From Mycolicibacterium sediminis (lineage in GTDB: Bacteria > Actinomycetota > Actinomycetes > Mycobacteriales > Mycobacteriaceae), in assembly GCF_010731735.1 (NCBI RefSeq), contig NZ_AP022588.1:3596001-3660000 (forward strand): DNA of 64,000 bases, given 5' to 3'. Under the pieces are notes generated by a model. The model was not told the DNA's origin and ran no database searches. It saw nothing but the letters and a program-made list of their open reading frames with translations. Positions 37,668 to 48,459 of the stretch are shown one piece after another (the first letter of the stretch is position 1; each line of letters starts with the position of its first letter). Both the position numbers and the translations under genes were made by a program.

Positions 37668-38165
37668 GTGGTGCGCGGGCGTCTCCGCGCGGCCGTGGTC
37701 GTCGCCGCAGTGGCCGGCGCTCTGCTCACCGGCTGTTCGTCGGCGGCTGCCGCGGACATTCGGGTGGGTGACTGCCTGAAGGTGGGCGGCCCGCCCGACC
37801 GCCCCGAGGCGACCAGAGTCGAATGTGGCAGCACTGCATCGAACTTCCGTGTCATTGCGACCACGGAGAACACCGATGACTGCCCTTCCGACGCGGACTC
37901 GTACTACTCGACGAAGAGTTCGTTCAGCGGCGAGGGGAACACCATCTGCATGGACGTCGACTGGGTGGTCGGCGGCTGCATGAGCATCGACCCTGAGAAC
38001 GACGCGGATCCCCTCCGGGTGGACTGCACGGACACCTCGGCGCCACACCGGCAGCGCGCCACGGAGATCCTGACCGACGTGGCCGACGCCGACCAGTGCG
38101 CCAGCGGCGTCGGCTACCCCTACGACCAACGTCAGTTCACGGTGTGCGTCGAGGACGTGCGCTGA
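37668..38165 (+). CDS. lppU: lipoprotein LppU
   Basis: The 165-residue precursor has an N-terminal signal (RLRAAVVVAAVAGALLTGCSS) with lipobox LLTGC and lipidated Cys23. The mature part contains several paired cysteines (VGDCLKVGG, RVECGSTAS, DDCPSDADS, TICMDVDW, GGCMSID, RVDCTDT, DQCASGVG), so a disulfide-bonded extracytoplasmic domain is likely. The position between rpsO and pnp matches LppU of M. tuberculosis. Function unknown. Two adjacent GTG codons (37668, 37671) are possible starts. Confidence 0.85.
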   Translation: MVRGRLRAAVVVAAVAGALLTGCSSAAAADIRVGDCLKVGGPPDRPEATRVECGSTASNFRVIATTENTDDCPSDADSYYSTKSSFSGEGNTICMDVDWVVGGCMSIDPENDADPLRVDCTDTSAPHRQRATEILTDVADADQCASGVGYPYDQRQFTVCVEDVR

Positions 38166-38463
38166 GAGCAGGCCGAAGACCGCCACCTCGCGGGTCGGCG
38201 ACCTGCCGCCATGTAACATGGACCTGTTTTGAGCCGTACGGCATCCGATCGGCTCGAGGCACGAAAGGTGCGTCTCGCGCACGACCGCGCGACCGTTCCA
38301 GTGCGTCACCCCGAGAGCCCGACCGCATGGGCGGTCTTCGGTAGTGGCTGCCGGATCTCCGAGATCCGGCCGCTTCGATCGACGGCCGTCACGAAGTCCA
38401 GCGGGTCCCTCGAGCGTGACGTCGCGAAACAGACGAACACGAATCAAAGAGGACGACATACGT
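38166..38463. other. pnp leader region
   Basis: Nearly 300 bp without a gene. A -10 TAACAT (38214-38219), inside the near-palindrome CCATGTAACATGG, predicts a pnp leader of roughly 240 nt, containing the strong hairpin listed at 38350-38370. A frame open through this leader into pnp in another phase has no plausible start and is not called. Confidence 0.6.
38350..38370 (+). promoter_or_regulatory. strong hairpin in the pnp mRNA leader
   Basis: GCCGGATCTC (38350-38359) and GAGATCCGGC (38361-38370) are perfect reverse complements. In practice an 8-bp stem with a 5-base loop would form. No T-run follows, so it is more likely an RNA-processing or regulatory stem than a terminator. E. coli pnp is autoregulated through a leader stem-loop cut by RNase III. 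Confidence 0.5.
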
Positions 38464-40737
38464 ATGTCAGCAGTAGAAATCGAAGACGGCGTCTACGAAG
38501 CCACCGCAGTCATCGACAACGGGAGCTTCGGCTCCCGCACCATCCGTTTCGAGACCGGTCGGCTGGCCAAGCAGGCCGCCGGCGCCGTCGTCGCCTACCT
38601 CGACGACGAGACCATGCTCCTGTCGGCCACCACGGCCGGCAAGTCGCCGAAGGACCACTTCGACTTCTTCCCGTTGACCATCGACGTCGAAGAGCGGATG
38701 TACGCCGCGGGACGCATCCCCGGCTCGTTCTTCCGCCGTGAGGGACGCCCCTCGACGGACGCGATCCTGACCTGCCGCCTGATCGACCGGCCGCTGCGCC
38801 CGACGTTCGTGTCGGGTCTGCGCAACGAGATCCAGGTCGTCGTCACCATCCTGAGCCTGGACCCCAAGGACCTGTACGACGTCCTGGCGATCAACGCGGC
38901 GTCGGCCTCGACCCAGATCTCGGGTCTGCCGTTCGCCGGCCCCGTCGGTGGCGTACGCGTGGCGCTCATCGACGGCCAGTGGGTCGCGTTCCCCACCGTC
39001 GAGCAGCTCGAGGGTGCCGTGTTCGACATGGTCGTCGCGGGTCGCAAGGCCGGTGACGACGTCGCGATCATGATGGTCGAGGCCGAGGCCACCGACCGGG
39101 TCATCGAGCTCGTCGCCGGTGGCGCCAAGGCTCCGACCGAGGCCGTCGTGGCCGAGGGGCTCGAGGCGGCCAAGCCGTTCATCGCGGCCCTGTGCGACGC
39201 GCAGGCCGAGCTGGCCGCCGCCGCCGGCAAGGAGACCGCCGACTACCCGCTGTTCCCCGACTACCAGGACGACGTGTTCTACGCGGTGTCCTCGGTCGCC
39301 ACCGACGAGCTGTCGAAGGCACTGACGATCGCGGGCAAGGAAGAGCGCAACGACCGCACCGACGAGATCAAGGCCGAGGTGCTCTCACGTCTCGCCGACA
39401 CCTACGCCGGACGCGAGAAGGAGATCGGCGCCGCGTACCGCTCGCTGACCAAGAAGCTGGTCCGCCAGCGCATCCTGACCGACCACTTCCGCATCGACGG
39501 TCGCGGCATCACCGACATCCGCGCGCTGTCGGCCGAGGTCGCCGTCATCCCGCGTGCGCACGGCAGTGCGATCTTCGAGCGCGGCGAGACCCAGATCATG
39601 GGCGTCACCACTCTCGACATGGTCAAGATGGCTCAGCAGATCGACTCGCTGGGGCCGGAGACGTCCAAGCGCTACATGCACCACTACAACTTCCCGCCGT
39701 ACTCGACCGGTGAGACCGGTCGCGTCGGATCGCCCAAGCGCCGCGAGATCGGCCACGGTGCCCTGGCAGAGCGTGCGCTGATGCCGGTGCTGCCGTCCAT
39801 CGAGGAGTTCCCCTACGCGATCCGGCAGGTGTCGGAGGCGCTCAGCTCGAACGGCTCCACGTCGATGGGCTCGGTGTGTGCGTCGACGCTGTCGCTGCTC
39901 AACGCCGGCGTGCCGCTCAAGGCTCCCGTCGCGGGCATCGCGATGGGCCTGGTGTCCGACGACGTCGAGGTCGACGGCAAGACGGAGCGTCGCTTCGTCA
40001 CGCTGACCGACATCCTCGGCGCCGAGGACGCGTTCGGCGACATGGACTTCAAGTGCGCAGGCACGAAGGACTTCGTCACCGCGCTGCAGCTCGACACCAA
40101 GCTCGACGGCATCCCGTCCAGCGTGCTGGCCGGTGCCCTGGCGCAGGCCAAGGACGCCCGCATCACCATCCTCGAGGTCATGGCCGAGGCCATCGACGAG
40201 CCCGACGAGATGAGCCCGTACGCGCCGCGCATCACGACCATCAAGGTCCCGATCGACAAGATCGGCGAGGTCATCGGGCCGAAGGGCAAGATGATCAACT
40301 CGATCACCGAGGAGACCGGCGCGTCGATCTCCATCGAGGACGACGGCACGGTGTTCGTCGGTGCGAGCAACGGCGAGGCGGCGCAGGCGGCGATCGACAA
40401 GATCAACGCCATCGCCAACCCGCAGCTGCCCAAGACCGGCGAGCGGTTCCTCGGAACCGTGGTCAAGACGACGGACTTCGGTGCGTTCGTCTCGCTGCTG
40501 CCCGGTCGCGACGGCCTGGTCCACATCTCGAAGTTGGGCCGCGGCAAGCGGATCAACAAGGTCGAGGACGTGGTGAAGGTCGGCGACAAGCTCCGCGTCG
40601 AGATCGCCGACATCGACAACCGTGGCAAGATCTCGCTGGTGCTCGTCGCCGAGGACGAGGCCGCCGAGGCCCCGGCCAACGGCTCGTCCCCGGATGCGGC
40701 TGCAGCGCCTGCCGATGCCGCGACCGCGGACAGCTGA
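38464..40737 (+). CDS. pnp: polyribonucleotide nucleotidyltransferase (PNPase)
   Basis: This 757-residue phosphorolytic 3'-5' exonuclease has two RNase PH domains separated by an all-helical region (about 230-340), then KH ([39 protein letters not shown]) and S1 ([36 protein letters not shown]) domains. Active-site region [28 protein letters not shown] and [29 protein letters not shown] are intact. In mycobacteria it also makes poly(A)-like tails. AAGAGGA (38447-38453) is its ribosome site. Known in mycobacteria as gpsI. Confidence 0.97.
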   Translation: MSAVEIEDGVYEATAVIDNGSFGSRTIRFETGRLAKQAAGAVVAYLDDETMLLSATTAGKSPKDHFDFFPLTIDVEERMYAAGRIPGSFFRREGRPSTDAILTCRLIDRPLRPTFVSGLRNEIQVVVTILSLDPKDLYDVLAINAASASTQISGLPFAGPVGGVRVALIDGQWVAFPTVEQLEGAVFDMVVAGRKAGDDVAIMMVEAEATDRVIELVAGGAKAPTEAVVAEGLEAAKPFIAALCDAQAELAAAAGKETADYPLFPDYQDDVFYAVSSVATDELSKALTIAGKEERNDRTDEIKAEVLSRLADTYAGREKEIGAAYRSLTKKLVRQRILTDHFRIDGRGITDIRALSAEVAVIPRAHGSAIFERGETQIMGVTTLDMVKMAQQIDSLGPETSKRYMHHYNFPPYSTGETGRVGSPKRREIGHGALAERALMPVLPSIEEFPYAIRQVSEALSSNGSTSMGSVCASTLSLLNAGVPLKAPVAGIAMGLVSDDVEVDGKTERRFVTLTDILGAEDAFGDMDFKCAGTKDFVTALQLDTKLDGIPSSVLAGALAQAKDARITILEVMAEAIDEPDEMSPYAPRITTIKVPIDKIGEVIGPKGKMINSITEETGASISIEDDGTVFVGASNGEAAQAAIDKINAIANPQLPKTGERFLGTVVKTTDFGAFVSLLPGRDGLVHISKLGRGKRINKVEDVVKVGDKLRVEIADIDNRGKISLVLVAEDEAAEAPANGSSPDAAAAPADAATADS

Positions 40738-42016
40738 CTCGGTACGGCGCACAACCCTCCCCGGAGGGTTGCGCGTCGTCACGGAGTACATCCCGGGTGT
40801 GCACTCGGCGTCGGTCGGCTTGTGGGTCGGCGTCGGGTCACGCGACGAGGGACGCAGCGTGGCCGGTGCCGCGCACTTCCTCGAACACCTGCTGTTCAAG
40901 TCGACGCCGACGCGGTCGGCGGTCGAGATCGCCCAGGCGGTCGACGCCGTCGGCGGTGAGCTGAACGCGTTCACCGCGCGCGAGCACACCTGCTACTACG
41001 CGCACGTGCTCGACGACGACCTCGAACTCGCGGTCGATCTGGTGGCCGACGTGGTGCTGCGTGGCAGGTGCGCCGCCGACGACGTCGAGGTCGAACGCGA
41101 CGTCGTCCTCGAAGAGATCGCCATGCGTGACGACGATCCCGAGGACACCCTCGGCGACGTGTTCCTGTCGGCGATGTTCGGCGACCACCCGGTGGGGCGG
41201 CCGGTGATCGGCAGCGTCGAGTCGGTCGCCGACATGACTCGCGCGCAACTGCACTCGTTCCACGTCCGGCGCTATACGCCGGAACGCATGGTTCTCGCGG
41301 TGGCGGGCAACGTCGACCACGCGAAGGTCGTGCGCCTGGCCCGCAAGCACTTCGGGCAGCGGTTGGCGGCGGACACCGCGCCCACCCCGCCACGCAAGGG
41401 CACGGGCAGGATCACGACCGAGCCCACCCTGCAGCTGGTCAACCGGGACACCGAGCAGACCCACATGTTCCTCGGCGTGCGTACACCGGGCAGGCACTGG
41501 GACCACCGCTGGGCGCTCGCCGTGCTCAACGGTGCGCTCGGTGGCGGGCTGAGTTCGCGTCTGTTCCAACAGATCCGGGAGACCCGCGGGCTGGCGTACT
41601 CGGTGTACTCGACCATCGACACGTTCTCCGACGCGGGCGCGCTGTCGGTGTACGCCGGCTGCCTGCCGGAGCGGTTCGACGAGGTCGTCCGCGTCACCAC
41701 CGAGGTGCTCGCCGACGTCGCGCGTGACGGCATCACCGAGGAGGAGTGCCGCATCGCGAAGGGCTCGCTGCGTGGCGGTCTGGTGCTCGGCCTCGAGGAC
41801 TCCGCGTCGCGCATGCACCGGCTGGGTCGCAGCGAGATGAACTATGGCAGCCACCGATCCATCGCCGAGACGCTGGACCTGATCGACGCGGTGACCCTCG
41901 AGGAGGTCAACGGCATTGCCGGACAACTGCTCTCGCAGCCGTTCGGTGCCGCGGTACTGGGCCCGCACCGGTCGCGACGCTCACTGCCGAAGCCGCTGAA
42001 GTCCCTGGCGGTCTGA
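40715..42016 (+). CDS. pepR: M16 family zinc protease PepR
   Basis: The 433-residue inverzincin-type protease has the HxxEH zinc motif in [12 protein letters not shown] with the distal Glu in [16 protein letters not shown], and the second M16 domain ([19 protein letters not shown] block, here [17 protein letters not shown]). ATG 40715, overlapping the pnp end by 23 bp, matches the N-terminus of the M. tuberculosis protein better than ATG 40694. It is one base-overlapped with blaS. Substrates are not known. Confidence 0.92.
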   Translation: MPRPRTADSVRRTTLPGGLRVVTEYIPGVHSASVGLWVGVGSRDEGRSVAGAAHFLEHLLFKSTPTRSAVEIAQAVDAVGGELNAFTAREHTCYYAHVLDDDLELAVDLVADVVLRGRCAADDVEVERDVVLEEIAMRDDDPEDTLGDVFLSAMFGDHPVGRPVIGSVESVADMTRAQLHSFHVRRYTPERMVLAVAGNVDHAKVVRLARKHFGQRLAADTAPTPPRKGTGRITTEPTLQLVNRDTEQTHMFLGVRTPGRHWDHRWALAVLNGALGGGLSSRLFQQIRETRGLAYSVYSTIDTFSDAGALSVYAGCLPERFDEVVRVTTEVLADVARDGITEEECRIAKGSLRGGLVLGLEDSASRMHRLGRSEMNYGSHRSIAETLDLIDAVTLEEVNGIAGQLLSQPFGAAVLGPHRSRRSLPKPLKSLAV

Positions 42017-42906
42017 TGCGGCGGCGCAGCCTGCTGATCGGCGCCGGTGCGCTCGCCGCGCTGGCGGCGTGCTCCGAGGCGCCCGCGCCGGCGGAGCCCG
42101 TCGCGCCACCGATGCCCCCGGTCGAGGACCGCATCGGTGCCCTCGAGCGCACGTACGGCGCGTACGTCGGCGTCTACGCGGAGAACCTCGACACGCAGAC
42201 GTCGGTCGCGCACCGCGCGGACGACCCGTTCGCGATGTGCTCGACGTTCAAGGCGTACGCCGCGGGCCGGGTCCTGCAGAAGGCGGCGGCAGGCGAACTC
42301 AACCTCACCGATGCGGTGACGATCGAGCAGTCCGACATCCTGCCGAACTCTCCGATCACCGAGACCCGCGTCGGCCGGAACATGACGATCGAGGAGTTGT
42401 GCGTCGCCGCGGTCGAGCGCAGCGACAACGCCGCGGCCAACTGGCTGCTGCGCATCATCGGTGGTCCGTCACGCATCACCGACTTCGCGCGCACGCTCGG
42501 CGACGACCGGACCCGGCTCGACCGCTGGGAGCCGGAGTTGAACGCGGCGGTCCCTGGCGACCCGCGCGACACCAGCACACCACGCGCGATCGGGTCGGGC
42601 TTCCGCTCGATGCTGACCGGCGAGGCGTTGGCCGAGCCCGAGCGCCGCACGCTCGACCGATGGATGCGCGGCAACCAGACGTCCAGCATGCGTCCGGGCC
42701 TCGGACCCGGGTGGACGACCGCCGACAAGACCGGCAGCGGTGACTACGGGAGCACCAACGACGTCGGCATCGCCTACGGTCCGGATGGGCAGCGGCTGCT
42801 GCTGTCGTTCATGACGCGCACCCGGTCCGACGACCCGGACGCCGAGGCGATGCGCCCCCTCATCGGGGAACTGGCCACCCTGATCGTGCCGTACGTGACC
42901 GTCTAG
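42016..42906 (+). CDS. blaS: class A beta-lactamase, BlaS-type
   Basis: The 296-residue precursor has a twin-arginine-like signal with lipobox (RRRSLLIGAGALAALAAC, Cys19). The class A catalytic motifs are all present: Ser76-Thr-Phe-Lys79, Ser136-Asp-Asn138, Glu172-Pro-Glu-Leu-Asn176 and Lys238-Thr-Gly. It should hydrolyse penicillins and cephalosporins in the periplasm or at the cell surface. It starts on the last base of the pepR stop, so it shares the pnp-pepR transcript rather than having a beta-lactam-inducible promoter. The location matches blaS of M. smegmatis, not blaC of M. tuberculosis. Confidence 0.93.
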   Translation: MRRRSLLIGAGALAALAACSEAPAPAEPVAPPMPPVEDRIGALERTYGAYVGVYAENLDTQTSVAHRADDPFAMCSTFKAYAAGRVLQKAAAGELNLTDAVTIEQSDILPNSPITETRVGRNMTIEELCVAAVERSDNAAANWLLRIIGGPSRITDFARTLGDDRTRLDRWEPELNAAVPGDPRDTSTPRAIGSGFRSMLTGEALAEPERRTLDRWMRGNQTSSMRPGLGPGWTTADKTGSGDYGSTNDVGIAYGPDGQRLLLSFMTRTRSDDPDAEAMRPLIGELATLIVPYVTV

Positions 42907-43457
42907 CGCAGTCGCAGCGAGTCGTCGCGGCGCAGGACGAAGAAGTACGGATGGCGCAGGCCGCGCAGGTCCATTGCGCCCAGCACGGTCTGGTCGTCGA
43001 GCTGGCGGAACACGTCGTTGATGGGCAGCTGGTCGTACAGCATGGTCGCGGTGTCGACGCCGCGGTAGCGCGTGGTCCGCAGCCGGGCCTTCGGGGCGCG
43101 GGTGCTCAGCACGGGGTCCAGCACGTTGATCACGCCGCGCAGGTTCTGCTTCTTCAGCGCCGGGATCTTGGTGGCCACGCCCATGCCGCCGAAGGCCAGC
43201 AGCGGGTTGAGTGCCCACAGCGCGGCGCGATCCTTGGTCGGGAACAGCAGCGGGTGCACGGTCTCGGAGTCCACGAACTGCTTGCCCCACCAGCCGCTCG
43301 CCTCGAGCATCCCGTCCAGGGGGTGGCCGGTGGGCACCTCGTCACCGTGCCAGGTCCCGATCATGAACTCGGGCGTGACGGCGGACGACGCATCGAAGAG
43401 TGCCAGGGCGTCGGCGGTGGTGGTCGGCGCGGCGGGGAGCACGTCGGCGAGAGTCAT
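42903..43457 (-). CDS. GXWXG/DUF4334 domain protein
   Basis: The 184-residue protein begins with a GXWXG-type motif (MIGTWHGDEVPTGHPLDGMLEASGWWGKQF, about 32-61) and ends with a DUF4334-like part (LRTTRYRGVDTATMLYDQLPINDVFRQLDDQTVLGAMDLRG). Some members resemble lipocalin-type hydroxylase or binding proteins; function is unknown. It overlaps blaS by 4 bp at the 3' ends. Transcription is leaderless from TACGGT with a palindrome in the promoter spacer. Confidence 0.78.
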   Translation of the reverse strand: MTLADVLPAAPTTTADALALFDASSAVTPEFMIGTWHGDEVPTGHPLDGMLEASGWWGKQFVDSETVHPLLFPTKDRAALWALNPLLAFGGMGVATKIPALKKQNLRGVINVLDPVLSTRAPKARLRTTRYRGVDTATMLYDQLPINDVFRQLDDQTVLGAMDLRGLRHPYFFVLRRDDSLRLR

Positions 43458-43463
43458 GCGCCC

Positions 43464-43485
43464 ACCGTACTTGACACCCGTCAAG
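43464..43485 (-). promoter_or_regulatory. leaderless promoter with operator-like palindrome
   Basis: The -10 TACGGT (43464-43469, minus) ends six bases before ATG 43457. Directly upstream, CTTGAC-ACCC-GTCAAG (43470-43485) is a perfect 6-bp-arm palindrome filling the spacer between -10 and -35, a typical repressor position. Confidence 0.5.
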
Positions 43486-43494
43486 AATGTCATC

Positions 43495-43526
43495 GCCCGG
43501 CCGGTGCACGAGTGCACCGACCGGGC
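43495..43526 (-). terminator. terminator-like stem-loop after ald
   Basis: Fifteen-base arms (43495-43509 and 43512-43526) pair with one mismatch around a 2-base loop and lie 20 bp after the ald stop. Only a weak T-rich stretch follows on the minus strand. GC-rich stems without a long U-tract are common mycobacterial terminators. Confidence 0.6.
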
Positions 43527-43545
43527 GAGGGGGAAGAAGCTCGCG

Positions 43546-44661
<1,116 letters not shown>

Positions 44662-44755
44662 GTTAGCTCCTTGATTGGCGTTGCGACTCCTCAAATTGTG
44701 AAGAAAGGGAAGAAAAGGCGCAATGGATGCGTCGATGATTCGATAAAGTCGCGTC
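44662..44755. promoter_or_regulatory. ald-aldR divergent regulatory region
   Basis: The 94-bp spacer is unusually A/T-rich for this genome and includes a purine-rich run (44699-44718). AldR is known to bind several sites in this spacer in related species. The aldR -10 TAAAGT (44744-44749) ends six bases before GTG 44756, so aldR is leaderless. Confidence 0.55.
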
Positions 44756-45271
44756 GTGGTCATCAAATCATCGACATCGGCCGTCGACCGTGCCGTCGCC
44801 CCGAAGAATGTTCGAGCGGTCGACCTCGACGACGTGGACCGCCGCATCCTGACCGCGCTGCACGCCGACGCCCGGATCTCCAACAGCGCGCTCGCCGACC
44901 TCGTCGGCATCGCGGCGTCGACGTGCCACGGACGGGTGCGCCGCCTGCAGGAGGTGGGCGTCATCCGTGGTTTCCACGCGGACATCGACCCCTCGGCGAT
45001 CGGTCTGTCGCTGCAGGCGATGATCTCGGTGAGTCTGCAGTCGAACGCCCGCGGCAAGATCGAGGGCTTCATCGAGCACATCCGGCGGCGGCCGCAGGTC
45101 ATGGAGGTCTACTTCCTGGCGGGCGCCGACGACTTCATCCTGCACGTGGCCGCACGCGACACCGACGACCTGCGGTCCTTCGTGGTGCAGAACCTCAACT
45201 CGGACAGCGACGTGGCCGGTACCCAGACCTCGCTGATCTTCGAACACCTGCGCGGGGCCTCACCGCTGTGA
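44756..45271 (+). CDS. aldR: Lrp/AsnC family regulator AldR
   Basis: The 171-residue Lrp-type regulator has an N-terminal HTH (LDDVDRRILTALHADARISNSALADLVGIAASTCHGRVRRLQEVGVIRGFHADI) and a C-terminal RAM effector domain (VSLQSNARGKIEGFIEHIRRRPQVMEVYFLAGADDFILHVAARDTDDLRSFV). Orthologues switch ald on in response to L-alanine. Divergent from ald, and coupled downstream by a GTGA overlap to a coiled-coil gene. Confidence 0.93.
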   Translation: MVIKSSTSAVDRAVAPKNVRAVDLDDVDRRILTALHADARISNSALADLVGIAASTCHGRVRRLQEVGVIRGFHADIDPSAIGLSLQAMISVSLQSNARGKIEGFIEHIRRRPQVMEVYFLAGADDFILHVAARDTDDLRSFVVQNLNSDSDVAGTQTSLIFEHLRGASPL

Positions 45272-46155
45272 CCGACGAACTCAACGAGCTGTACGGCGTC
45301 CGGCCCGAGGAGTTCACCGCGCGGCGCAAGGAGCTGTCGACCGCGGCGAAGAAGCGCGGCGACACCGAGGCCGCCAAGGAGATCGCCGCCGCTCGACGTC
45401 CGACGACCGCGGCGTGGGTGGTGAACCGGCTCGTCCGCGCCGACGAGACCGCGGCGCCCCGGCTGGCGGACCTCAGCGAGGGGCTGCGGTCCGCGCACGC
45501 CGAGATGGACGGGCCCCGCGTCCGCGACCTGACGGCTCGGCAGCGAAAGCTGGTGCACGAGTTGGTCCGTGCCGCATTCGACGCGGCCGGTCTGGACGAC
45601 CCCGCCGCGGCGCTGCGCGACGACGTGACCGACACGCTGCAGGCTGCGATCGCCGACCCCGACGTGGCCGCCAGGCTCGGTCGGCTCGAGAAGGCCGAAC
45701 GATATTCGGGATTCGGCGGATTCGGGCCATCGACAGTCGAGCCGGTGTCGCGGGCGACGCCGAAGGCTTCCAAGCCTGTGCCTCAGCCTGAACCCGCCAA
45801 GCCCGCCGAGCCCGCCAAGCCTGCCGAGCCCGCCAAGCCCGCGGGGCCGTCAGCCGCCGACCGCCGCGCCGCTGCCAAGCGCGTCAAGGAGGCCACCCAG
45901 GAGGCGAAGGCTGCACGCTCGGACCATGACCGGTCGGACAAGGAGGCCGCCGAGCACCGCCGCATCGTGGCGACCGCTCGACGACGCTACGAGCGCCTGC
46001 TCGAGCAACTCAGCGAGGCCGAACACGAAGTCGACACCGCGACCGCCAGATTGGAGAGCGCGGAGGAGGCGGCGTCCGCCGCGGCCGACCGCCTCCAGGC
46101 AGCCGACGCCGAACTCGCCGAGGCCGAATCCGCTCGGGCCGAACTCGACGGGTGA
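45268..46155 (+). CDS. actinobacterial coiled-coil protein of unknown function
   Basis: The 295-residue protein has an N-terminal helical domain (LNELYGVRPEEFTARRKELSTAAKKRGDTEAAKEIAAARRPTTAAWVVNRLVR) whose pattern recurs in uncharacterised actinobacterial proteins, a Pro/Ala/Lys repeat linker (PAKPAE units, about 174-195), and a C-terminal coiled coil rich in Glu, Ala and Arg (about 205-295). It has no signal or membrane segment. The start overlaps the aldR stop (GTGA), so it is coexpressed with AldR. Function unknown; an RNA- or nucleoid-associated role would fit but is only a guess. Confidence 0.75.
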   Translation: MTDELNELYGVRPEEFTARRKELSTAAKKRGDTEAAKEIAAARRPTTAAWVVNRLVRADETAAPRLADLSEGLRSAHAEMDGPRVRDLTARQRKLVHELVRAAFDAAGLDDPAAALRDDVTDTLQAAIADPDVAARLGRLEKAERYSGFGGFGPSTVEPVSRATPKASKPVPQPEPAKPAEPAKPAEPAKPAGPSAADRRAAAKRVKEATQEAKAARSDHDRSDKEAAEHRRIVATARRRYERLLEQLSEAEHEVDTATARLESAEEAASAAADRLQAADAELAEAESARAELDG

Positions 46156-46181
46156 GTCGTCGCTCAGGCTCTTCCAGTCCT

Positions 46182-46238
46182 CGAGTGTCCACTTACGTCA
46201 CGGTCACGAGCCGGAAGGCGCACATAAGTGGACACTCG
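46182..46238. repeat. intergenic 14-bp inverted repeat element
   Basis: CGAGTGTCCACTTA (46182-46195) and TAAGTGGACACTCG (46225-46238) are perfect reverse complements around 29 bp. It sits between two convergent stop codons, so it may work as a bidirectional terminator, but the long arms and sharp edges also fit a dispersed palindromic element. CGCTCAGGC flanks it on both sides (46161-46169, 46252-46260). Confidence 0.65.
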
Positions 46239-46254
46239 CTGAAGAAGGGGACGC

Positions 46255-47157
46255 TCAGGCGCGGACGAGTTCCGGGTGGAAGGCGGCGACCATGCGGCGG
46301 ATGCCGTCCCGCCAGTCGACGGAAGTGCCGCCCACGAGTTCATTCATCAGCGTGACGTCCGTGGGTCCGCCGCGCAGCGCCTGATCGGACTCGACGAACT
46401 CCGGCTCGCGGCCGACGAGTTCGCCGATGAACGTGCACCACTCCTGCAGGCTCACCGTCTGCTCGCCGCACCAGTTGACCGTGGTCGCGGGAACCGATGC
46501 GGCGGCCAGCAGCTTCGGGACGGTGGCGATCACGTCGTCCTCGTGGATGGGGTTGTAGCGGGCCGGACCGCCGGGCGGCACCGGGATGGGGGTGCCCGCG
46601 AGCATCATCTCCATGTGGAAGAACGGCCAGCCGCCGTTGTCGCCGTAGGGCACGTTGAGCCGAGCGATGACGGTCGGAAGGTCCAGCGCGCGCGCCATCG
46701 TCCGCGCCACGACCTCGCCGGCGATCTTCGAGATCGAGTAGGTCGGGAGCATCGGCTTGTGGTTGTCGCCGAGGGCCGAGCGTTCGGTGCGGGGCTCGTC
46801 GTCGGGTGGGTCGTAGACGGCGGCCGACGAGCAGTGCAGCAACGCCTTCGCCTCCCGGCAGTGCGCCATGAGCAGGCCGACCGACTCGGCGTTCGCAGCC
46901 AGGTCCTTGTCCCATCGCCCGCTCTTCGCGACGGCGAGGTTGATCACGTAGTCGAAGTCGGCCGGTAGCGCGCTGAAGTCGCCCGCGGCGAGGTTGACCG
47001 TCTCGCAACGGATCCCGGCCTGCTGCAACGTCTCCCGCGCACGGTGGTCGGTGAACCGGGCGATTCCCCACACCTCGTTGTCGCGGGCGAGTGCGAGGGC
47101 GAGGGGAGCCGCCACCTGGCCGGTGGGCCCCGTGATCAGGATCTTGGCATCGTGCAC
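46255..47157 (-). CDS. NAD-dependent epimerase/dehydratase (extended SDR)
   Basis: The 300-residue protein has the nucleotide-binding motif ILITGPTGQVAAPLALALA (about 6-24), the catalytic-type YSISK (about 138) and a preceding Ser pair in LLHCSSAAVYDPP, with RLNVPYGDNGGWPFFHMEM as the substrate-side signature of extended SDRs. The last glycine of the dinucleotide motif is Ala, as in some atypical SDRs. The sugar or steroid substrate is unknown. GTG 47157 follows a -10 TAGCAT by seven bases. Divergent from dapB. Confidence 0.82.
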   Translation of the reverse strand: MHDAKILITGPTGQVAAPLALALARDNEVWGIARFTDHRARETLQQAGIRCETVNLAAGDFSALPADFDYVINLAVAKSGRWDKDLAANAESVGLLMAHCREAKALLHCSSAAVYDPPDDEPRTERSALGDNHKPMLPTYSISKIAGEVVARTMARALDLPTVIARLNVPYGDNGGWPFFHMEMMLAGTPIPVPPGGPARYNPIHEDDVIATVPKLLAAASVPATTVNWCGEQTVSLQEWCTFIGELVGREPEFVESDQALRGGPTDVTLMNELVGGTSVDWRDGIRRMVAAFHPELVRA

Positions 47158-47164
47158 GTAGGCG

Positions 47165-47170
47165 ATGCTA
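47165..47170 (-). promoter_or_regulatory. -10 element of the epimerase gene (leaderless)
   Basis: TAGCAT on the minus strand, seven bases before GTG 47157. Confidence 0.45.
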
Positions 47171-47222
47171 TGGCCTGTCCCGGTGGTAGACGGCGGTTCG
47201 CGAATGCCGACTCCGCGCCCAC

Positions 47223-47969
<747 letters not shown>

Positions 47970-47973
47970 GCCC

Positions 47974-48459
47974 ATGGCGACCTCCGACGGCGCACGCGCC
48001 CTGCGCATCCAGATCTTCATCGCGTTCATGTGTGTGGCGTTGCTCGTCTACTTCGTCCTGCTCGGACGTGCGGGGGTCCTGCTCGTCACCTCGGGCAAGC
48101 CGGCCGCGATCGGCCTGGGCGCCGCGATCTTCATCATGCCGTTCATCGGGCTGTGGGCGATGGTGGCCACGCTGCGCGCCGGGTTCACCCACCAGCGACT
48201 GGCACGCCAGATGCGCGAGGAGGGCCTGGAACTCGACGTCAGCGAGCTGCCGCGCAGACCGTCGGGGAGGATCGAGCGCGACGCGGCGGACGCCCTGTTC
48301 CAAGACGTCAAGGCCGAGGTCGAGGCGGCCCCCGACGACTGGCGTCGCTGGTACCGGCTGGCCCGCGCCTACGACTACGCCGGAGACCGCGGTCGGGCCA
48401 GGGAGACGATGAAGAAGACCGTCGAGATGGAGCGCACCGCGCGCGAGACGCCGCAGTGA
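47974..48459 (+). CDS. membrane protein with TPR-like tail
   Basis: The 161-residue protein has two hydrophobic helices (RIQIFIAFMCVALLVYFVLL, about 11-30; IGLGAAIFIMPFIGLWAMVATL, about 46-67) and a soluble C-terminal part with a TPR-like stretch (PDDWRRWYRLARAYDYAGDRGRARETMKKTVEM, about 119-152). It corresponds to the conserved transmembrane protein that follows dapB in mycobacteria. Function unknown. The stop overlaps the next gene's GTG. Confidence 0.75.
   Translation: MATSDGARALRIQIFIAFMCVALLVYFVLLGRAGVLLVTSGKPAAIGLGAAIFIMPFIGLWAMVATLRAGFTHQRLARQMREEGLELDVSELPRRPSGRIERDAADALFQDVKAEVEAAPDDWRRWYRLARAYDYAGDRGRARETMKKTVEMERTARETPQ

Noticed and set aside
45780..45850. Tandem DNA repeat resembling a CRISPR or VNTR array
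   Set aside because: The repeat is in frame and encodes the PAKPAE linker; no spacer-repeat alternation.
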